Part shown: one piece after another, positions 58,574 to 64,000 of the stretch | Layout of the letters: the number at the start of each line of letters is the position of its first letter | How positions within the stretch are numbered: position 1 is the first letter of the stretch | Assembly: GCA_963853835.1 (NCBI GenBank) | Contig: OY970824.1 | Location: 63,444,884-63,508,883, forward strand | Direction: 5' to 3' | DNA length: 64,000 nt | DNA from: Calendula officinalis | Taxonomy: Eukaryota > Streptophyta > Magnoliopsida > Asterales > Asteraceae | The notes under the pieces: model-generated | What the model was told of the DNA's origin: nothing | Database searches by the model: none | Seen by the model: the letters and a program-made list of their open reading frames with translations, nothing else | Translations under genes and position numbers: made by a program

Positions 58574-58966
58574 TATAAAACAATATTTTAAATATTGTAA
58601 TGAATAGATTAGTAAACAGTTTATTAATTTCATACGAAAATTGTTAGTATAAACCTATAGTTTGGATATGAAGCCCAACATAAATGATAGATATGGAGCC
58701 CAATAGTCATATTGGGCCTTTCGCATGCATAGCTAAACTTCTAGCTCGTTTTAGTTCATAACATCCACCATTTGACTCTTTATTATCATTGACTTTCTAG
58801 AAAAAACAGTGAAAAAGTGTTATAGTATTTTAGTAAATAACGTTCATTGACCGCAAATAAATAAATACGAAAATTAACGACTTTGTAATTAAATAGTCTC
58901 GTGTAGTTTTTGCGATAAAAAAATTTATGACATAAGAAAATACACTAATGTCATATAAAATTGTTA

Positions 58967-59278
58967 CTTCCTCCGATTCAAAATAAGTGATACACTTTCC
59001 ATATTTGGGTGTATCAAAATAAGTGATACACTTTAAAAATTTACCTTATTTGGTAAAAAGTAGTGGCCCCACACCCACTAACTACCTACTTTATTAAAGT
59101 GAAATGACCCCCTTACCCTTACTTTTACTTTTAAACATTATTAACCTTACTATATTCAAAAATTATGGGACTCATTCCCCACTAACTATCAAATTAATCT
59201 AATTTAACCCTCATTCTAAACTTTTACCTCAAAAATCGTGAAATCAACAATGTATCACTTATTTTGAATCGGAGGAAG
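58967..59278. mobile_element. Stowaway-like MITE (312 bp)
   Basis: The termini CTTCCTCCGATTCAAAATAA are inverted at the right end (ttattttgaatcggaggaag), with TA on both sides. The interior shares gtgatacacttt words with the pieces at 52412 and 58381-58573. Confidence 0.88.
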
Positions 59279-59639
59279 TATAAGATTATTTGTTTAATTA
59301 AAAACAACTACATTCATTAGACATAATATTTATGAATCCTGTCTTTCTTTTATATATAAACGTATGGATGAAATCACATTTTTATGTTAAAATGATACCA
59401 TTGATATAGTAGTATTGGTACAAAGCATCAGTTTAGAGACGGATAAAGAGACAATAATATATGATATTTTTGTTGATAATAATATGTTGTGAATGTATTT
59501 TTTGTATACATCAAGCATCCTTTCCCTTAATTCATAAAACATAATAGAAAAATTCAATTCTACAATCAAAATAACTTCAATCTATAAAACATAATAAAAA
59601 AAATACATTATTTTTATTTTTATGAAAAGATAAAAAATA

Positions 59640-59891
59640 CTCCCTCCGTCCCACAAAAAACTTTACATTTCTCATGAGCACAATATTTTAGGAGATAGTT
59701 AGTGGTGGGCCATTTGTAATACTTTTAATTAAAATATAAGGGTAGATTGGAGAGAGAAAGTGTTTTATTGGTTGAATGATTGATAATATTATTATTTTAT
59801 TAAGTGGGCCTCCCAAATTTAAGAAATGTAAACTTTTTTGTGGGACAAAATTTGAATGAGAAATATAAAGTTTTTTGTGGGACGGAAAGAG
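59640..59891. mobile_element. Stowaway-like MITE (252 bp)
   Basis: It starts CTCCCTCCGTCCCACAAAAA, has a matching inverted right end (gggacggaaagag), and TA on both sides (59638-59639, 59892-59893). Close relative of 34710-34963. It lies about 195 bp upstream of the UBP start codon and so may form part of its promoter. Confidence 0.88.
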
Positions 59892-60086
59892 TAATTTTTC
59901 TGATGAAATTCATAATTTTCGATGTCCTTTGTTGGCCCCCCGGAATTACCCTTTGTTGTTTTTAAACCCAACCAAGACCCCTTTTATAATTTTTTTCAAT
60001 CGACCCACGTTTTTTCTACAGACCCCCTCCTCAACATTTCCTCCACCGCCGATTGGCTCACCGATTTCTGCCACCAATCTCCGCCG

Positions 60087-63000
60087 ATGACTCTGATGAC
60101 TCCTCCTCCCATGGATGTAATAATAATCACTCCGGCAAACACATACACACGCACACACATCTTCCTCACTTATTGACACACATGTACACGCAACACATAT
60201 ATGTCTTTATCTGTATCTATATCTACTGTTTTAACTGTCGCTTGCTTCGTCATACTCACTTAATTCGCTCATCGAGCTGTGATCTCATAAACGATCTTCC
60301 TGAAATATGTTAAATATGATGTTAAGTGGCTTGAATTTCTTAATCTATGTCTTGCGATTTTAGGGAAATTGTTCATTTCTAGGGTTTTGAATTCTGAGTG
60401 ATCTGGAGCTCGTTGATCATTGTTATCAGATCCAATTCATTTGCTGATTGAACTTAATCTTGTAGGCAGAAGAGGACGAGATGCTAGTTCCACATTCTGA
60501 TCTAGCTGCCACTGAAGGACCTCAACCAATGGAAGGTACTGCATACTATGTTCTCCGATTCACTACTTTCTGTATATTTTTCTGTATGTTGATGCATTTG
60601 TAAATACATGGATCTCGATAAAATGAATTTCATTGCTAGTTACTCTTCGATTTTTAAACTTAATTAACATGAGTAATGTTTTCTGTCAGTTGCACCAGCT
60701 GAAGTTGCCAACACTGTTGACGCACCAACTGTTGATGATCCACCATCAGCTCGGTTCACATGGACTATAGAGAATTTTTCACGGGTGAACTCCAAAAAGC
60801 TGTACTCTGATGTTTTCTTTGTTGGAGGTTATAAATGGTATGTTGATCTGTAGCCTGCATCTTTCGTTTTGAATGCTAATCTTTTGTGATTTTGTTTATA
60901 AGATTTTGTTAAAATTCTGCTTTGTACGGGCAGGCGAGTTCTCATATTCCCAAAAGGAAACAATGTTGACCATCTGTCAATGTATCTTGATGTTGCTGAC
61001 TCATCATCTCTACCATATGGTTGGAGTAGATATGCCCAATTCAGCTTAGCTGTGGTTAATCAAATTCATAATAAGTTCACTATTAGAAAAGGTAAACCTT
61101 ACCTTTTTTTTAGAATGTCTTTTTCTCATCATTTTGGCATCATTTTGGTTTCGATATTTATTATCTATTCCCTTGCAGATACACAACACCAGTTTAATTC
61201 ACGAGAGAGTGATTGGGGTTTCACTTCATTTATGCCTTTAAGTGAGCTTTATGACCCAAGTAGAGGTTATCTTCTTAATGACACATGTATAGTTGAAGCT
61301 GATGTGGCAGTCAGAAAAGTTGTTGATTACTGGTCACATGATTCAAAGAAGGAAACTGGTTTTGTAGGCCTTAAAAATCAAGGTGCTACATGCTACATGA
61401 ACTCACTTCTACAGACATTATATCATATCCCTTATTTCAGAAAGGTTAGTGATCTTATTATATAATACATCAAATGAAAAATAACACTTACTATATTAAT
61501 TTTAACAATTTAATCAGGCTGTGTATCATATGCCAACAACTGAAAATGATATGCCATCTGGAAGCATTCCTTTAGCTTTGCAGAGTTTATTTTATAAACT
61601 TCAATATAGTGACACAAGTGTTGCCACAAAAGAGTTGACCAAGTCCTTTGGTTGGGATACATATGATTCTTTTATGCAACATGATGTTCAAGAACTTAAT
61701 CGAGTTCTTTGTGAGAAACTGGAAGATAAAATGAAGGTACCGTGTATAATTATATGTTGGTTTTTTACCAAATTTTAATATAATGATATTATCCTTTTTC
61801 TTTTAGGGAACTGTTGTGGAAGGTACAATTCAGCAATTGTTTGAAGGACACAATATGAATTATATTGAATGCATAAATGTTGAATATAAGTCAACAAGAA
61901 AGGAGTCTTATTATGGTAGAAATCAAATCTCATTTAAGAATGATTAATTCTATATAATTTTTTTTTTTTTTTTTTTTTTTTACTAATTTATATATTTTGT
62001 TAGATCTTCAACTTGATGTGAAAGGTTGTCGTGATGTGTATGCCTCTTTTGACAAGTATGTTGAGGTGGAACGACTTGAAGGTGACAACAAATATCATGC
62101 TGAACAACATGGCTTACAGGTTACATTTAATAACTAGTTTCTAACATAATTATGATATTAATGTGGTCTTTTCATATATTATTAAATCTAATTTTGTTCT
62201 TTTCATAATTAGGATGCAAGAAAGGGAGTGCTCTTTATTGATTTCCCTCCTGTTCTTCAACTCCAACTGAAACGTTTTGAATATGATTTTATGCGAGACA
62301 CAATGGTGAAGGTCAGTCACTCATAGTAACTTCTTTAATTTGTATAAACATACATACGTACATATTTATATGTATTCATTTGGGATATTTATATGTAAAT
62401 TTATTTGAATATCCAGATAAATGATCGGTATGAATTCCCTTTGCAACTTGATCTTGATAGAGACGATGGGAAATATTTATCACCTCAGGCAGATAGAAGT
62501 GTTCGCAACCTTTACACTCTTCACAGGTACTGTTATTTATTTTCATTTATCTTTAACAAAATGTTATCATTTCATATATATTTTTTTAGCATTTTATTGA
62601 TACTAATTTTGTAATTTTATGCAGTGTATTGGTTCACAGTGGTGGGGTACACGGTGGACATTATTATGCCTATATCAGACCTACTCTTTCTGATCAATGG
62701 TGTGAACTCTTATCACATTTACCATTTATTTATTATTTATTATTATATATATGGAATTACTGGAGTTGGTTTACTGTAGGTTTAAATTTGATGATGAACG
62801 TGTAACCAAAGAAGACATAAAAAGGGCATTAGATGAGCAGTATGGGGGAGAAGAGGAGGTGATTTGATGGATAATTTTTTTTAATGATTTATATAAAGTT
62901 TTTTTTTTTTTTTTTTTTTTTTGTGATTATATATTTCTAATGGTTTGACAGTTACCTCAAGCAAATCCTGGGTTCAACAACTCTCCTTTTAAATTCACAA

Positions 63001-64000
63001 AGTATTCAAATGCGTATATGCTTGTGTATATACGTGAAAGTGACAAGGAGAAAATAATCTGTAATGTGGATGAGAAGGATATAGCAGAGCATCTAAGAGT
63101 AATTATATTTTTATCTTTTTTTATTATTATTATTTTTTCTCATACCGAAAAAAGTATATTTATTGACTTTGTTTAATCATATTTCAGGTAAGATTGAAGA
63201 AAGAACAAGAAGAAAAGGAGCAAAAAAGAAAGGAGAAAGCAGAGGCACATTTATATACAATTATAAAGGTAAAGACTTACTAAAACCCTACCCTTTTTAA
63301 ATTATTATATAATTTCCAGGACTTACTTAATAATTATTATTAGGTTGCTCGAGATGAGGACCTTCGTGAACAAATAGGAAAAGATATACATTTTGATCTA
63401 GTGGATCATGACAAAGTTCGTAGCTTTCGTATCCAAAAACAAACATCTTTTGCCCTTTTTAAGGTAAAAAGTATAAATATATTCTTTTCTTATTATTATT
63501 CATAGCAAATTTTATAATAAAATTCATTTTCAGGAAGATGTAGCAAAAGAATTGGGTATACCAGTGCAATACCAACGTTTCTGGCTATGGGCAAAACGCC
63601 AAAATCACACTTACCGCCCAAATCGTCCATTAACTCCTCAAGAAGAAGCTCAGTCTGTATGTATTTGTATTTTATTAATTACTAATATTATATTGTTTAT
63701 CTTTTTGTTTTGTTTTTAATTGTGTGCGTTTTTTAGGTTGGACATTTGAAAGAGGTGTCAAATAAGGCTAACAATGCTGAACTAAAGTTGTTTCTAGAAG
63801 TAGAATATGGACAGGTATTTTGACTTTGTTGAATCATGAATTTAATTTTTTTTTTCTGAATTTGGTGAATGAATAATGATATTGTTATGGATGTAGGATT
63901 TACGCCCAATTTCTCCACCTGAGAAAACTAAAGAGGAAATTCTACTTCTATTTAAACTTTATGATCCTTTGAAGGAGGAACTTCGGTATAAATTTAAAAC
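60087..64000 (+). CDS. UBP12: UBP12/13 ubiquitin-specific protease (USP7-like), 5' part, 18 exons seen
   Basis: A cysteine protease that removes ubiquitin from proteins; UBP12/13 act in flowering, immunity and hormone signalling. Exons: 60087-60116, 60466-60535, 60690-60837, 60934-61091, 61179-61444, 61518-61736, 61807-61915, 62004-62119, 62213-62311, 62417-62526, 62625-62699, 62780-62858, 62952-63098, 63188-63268, 63344-63463, 63534-63656, 63737-63814, 63897-63985. All are GT..AG and phase-consistent: 705 codons of an expected about 1,115. The start MTLMTPPPMD matches the family. The MATH domain (FTWTIENFSRVNSKK) precedes the Cys box (NQGATCYMNSLLQTLY, Cys about 207) and the His box (GVHGGHYYAYI, His about 454). 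The HUBL region starts near VARDEDLREQIGKDI. The catalytic residues are intact. The gene runs off the window after ELR. Confidence 0.95.

Noticed and set aside
59946..60179. Minus-strand ORF over the UBP 5' end
   Set aside because: Overlaps the well-supported UBP12/13 first exon and leader; contains a (CA)n-derived stretch.

Overview
The window is nuclear DNA of a flowering plant, most likely a eudicot of the daisy family (Asteraceae). It is AT-rich and has intron-bearing genes with GT..AG junctions. Host proteins match Arabidopsis-type families (CPK1/2, UBP12/13, CYP706, FLA15-18, NUP1). The family-level guess rests on recalled similarity of the third ORF of a copia element to Asteraceae annotations and was not checked by a search.

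Layout. 1-16921 is a nested block of LTR retrotransposons. It holds a minus-strand copia 5' end (1-1545), a truncated Gypsy gag-protease-RT (1552-3972) joined by a patched junction to a truncated copia pol, and a long extra ORF after pol. That extra ORF is split by an 8.1-kb non-autonomous element (5923-14062, TSD ttaaa). The copia 3' LTR ends near 16921. 17497-17748 is a frameshifted first exon of a NUP1-like nucleoporin. 19076-21261 is a complete seven-exon calcium-dependent protein kinase. 21862-24025 is a decayed copy of the CYP706 neighbourhood at 40392-43400; it carries a hAT MITE and pieces of a DEAD-box helicase gene.

25262-35112 holds two broken, partly overlapping copies of the 3' two-thirds of a UBP12/13 ubiquitin protease gene. 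One copy is interrupted by about 3.4 kb of a roughly 29-bp minisatellite. A truncated Gypsy element (35402-36902) and a second array of the same minisatellite (36905-38075) follow. 38707-39622 is a hAT element nested in another hAT element, and 39889-40097 is a GDSL lipase exon relic. 42966-44577 is an intact CYP706-type P450. 47921-51141 is a complete three-exon fasciclin-like arabinogalactan protein. 51746-59891 is mostly DNA-transposon debris: a MULE with long TIRs, Stowaway-like, Tourist-like and MULE MITEs, and a Harbinger transposase tail. From 60087 to the window end runs the 5' part of an apparently functional UBP12/13 gene.

The intact host genes do unrelated jobs: Ca2+ signalling, P450 oxidation, cell-wall adhesion and deubiquitination. 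There is no operon-like logic. What links the region is duplication, decay and transposon nesting, with several events datable relative to each other by target-site duplications and one empty site. No new defence or metabolic system is evident. The most unusual items are the roughly 1,150-codon extra ORF of the copia element and the minisatellite that grew inside a duplicated UBP gene.
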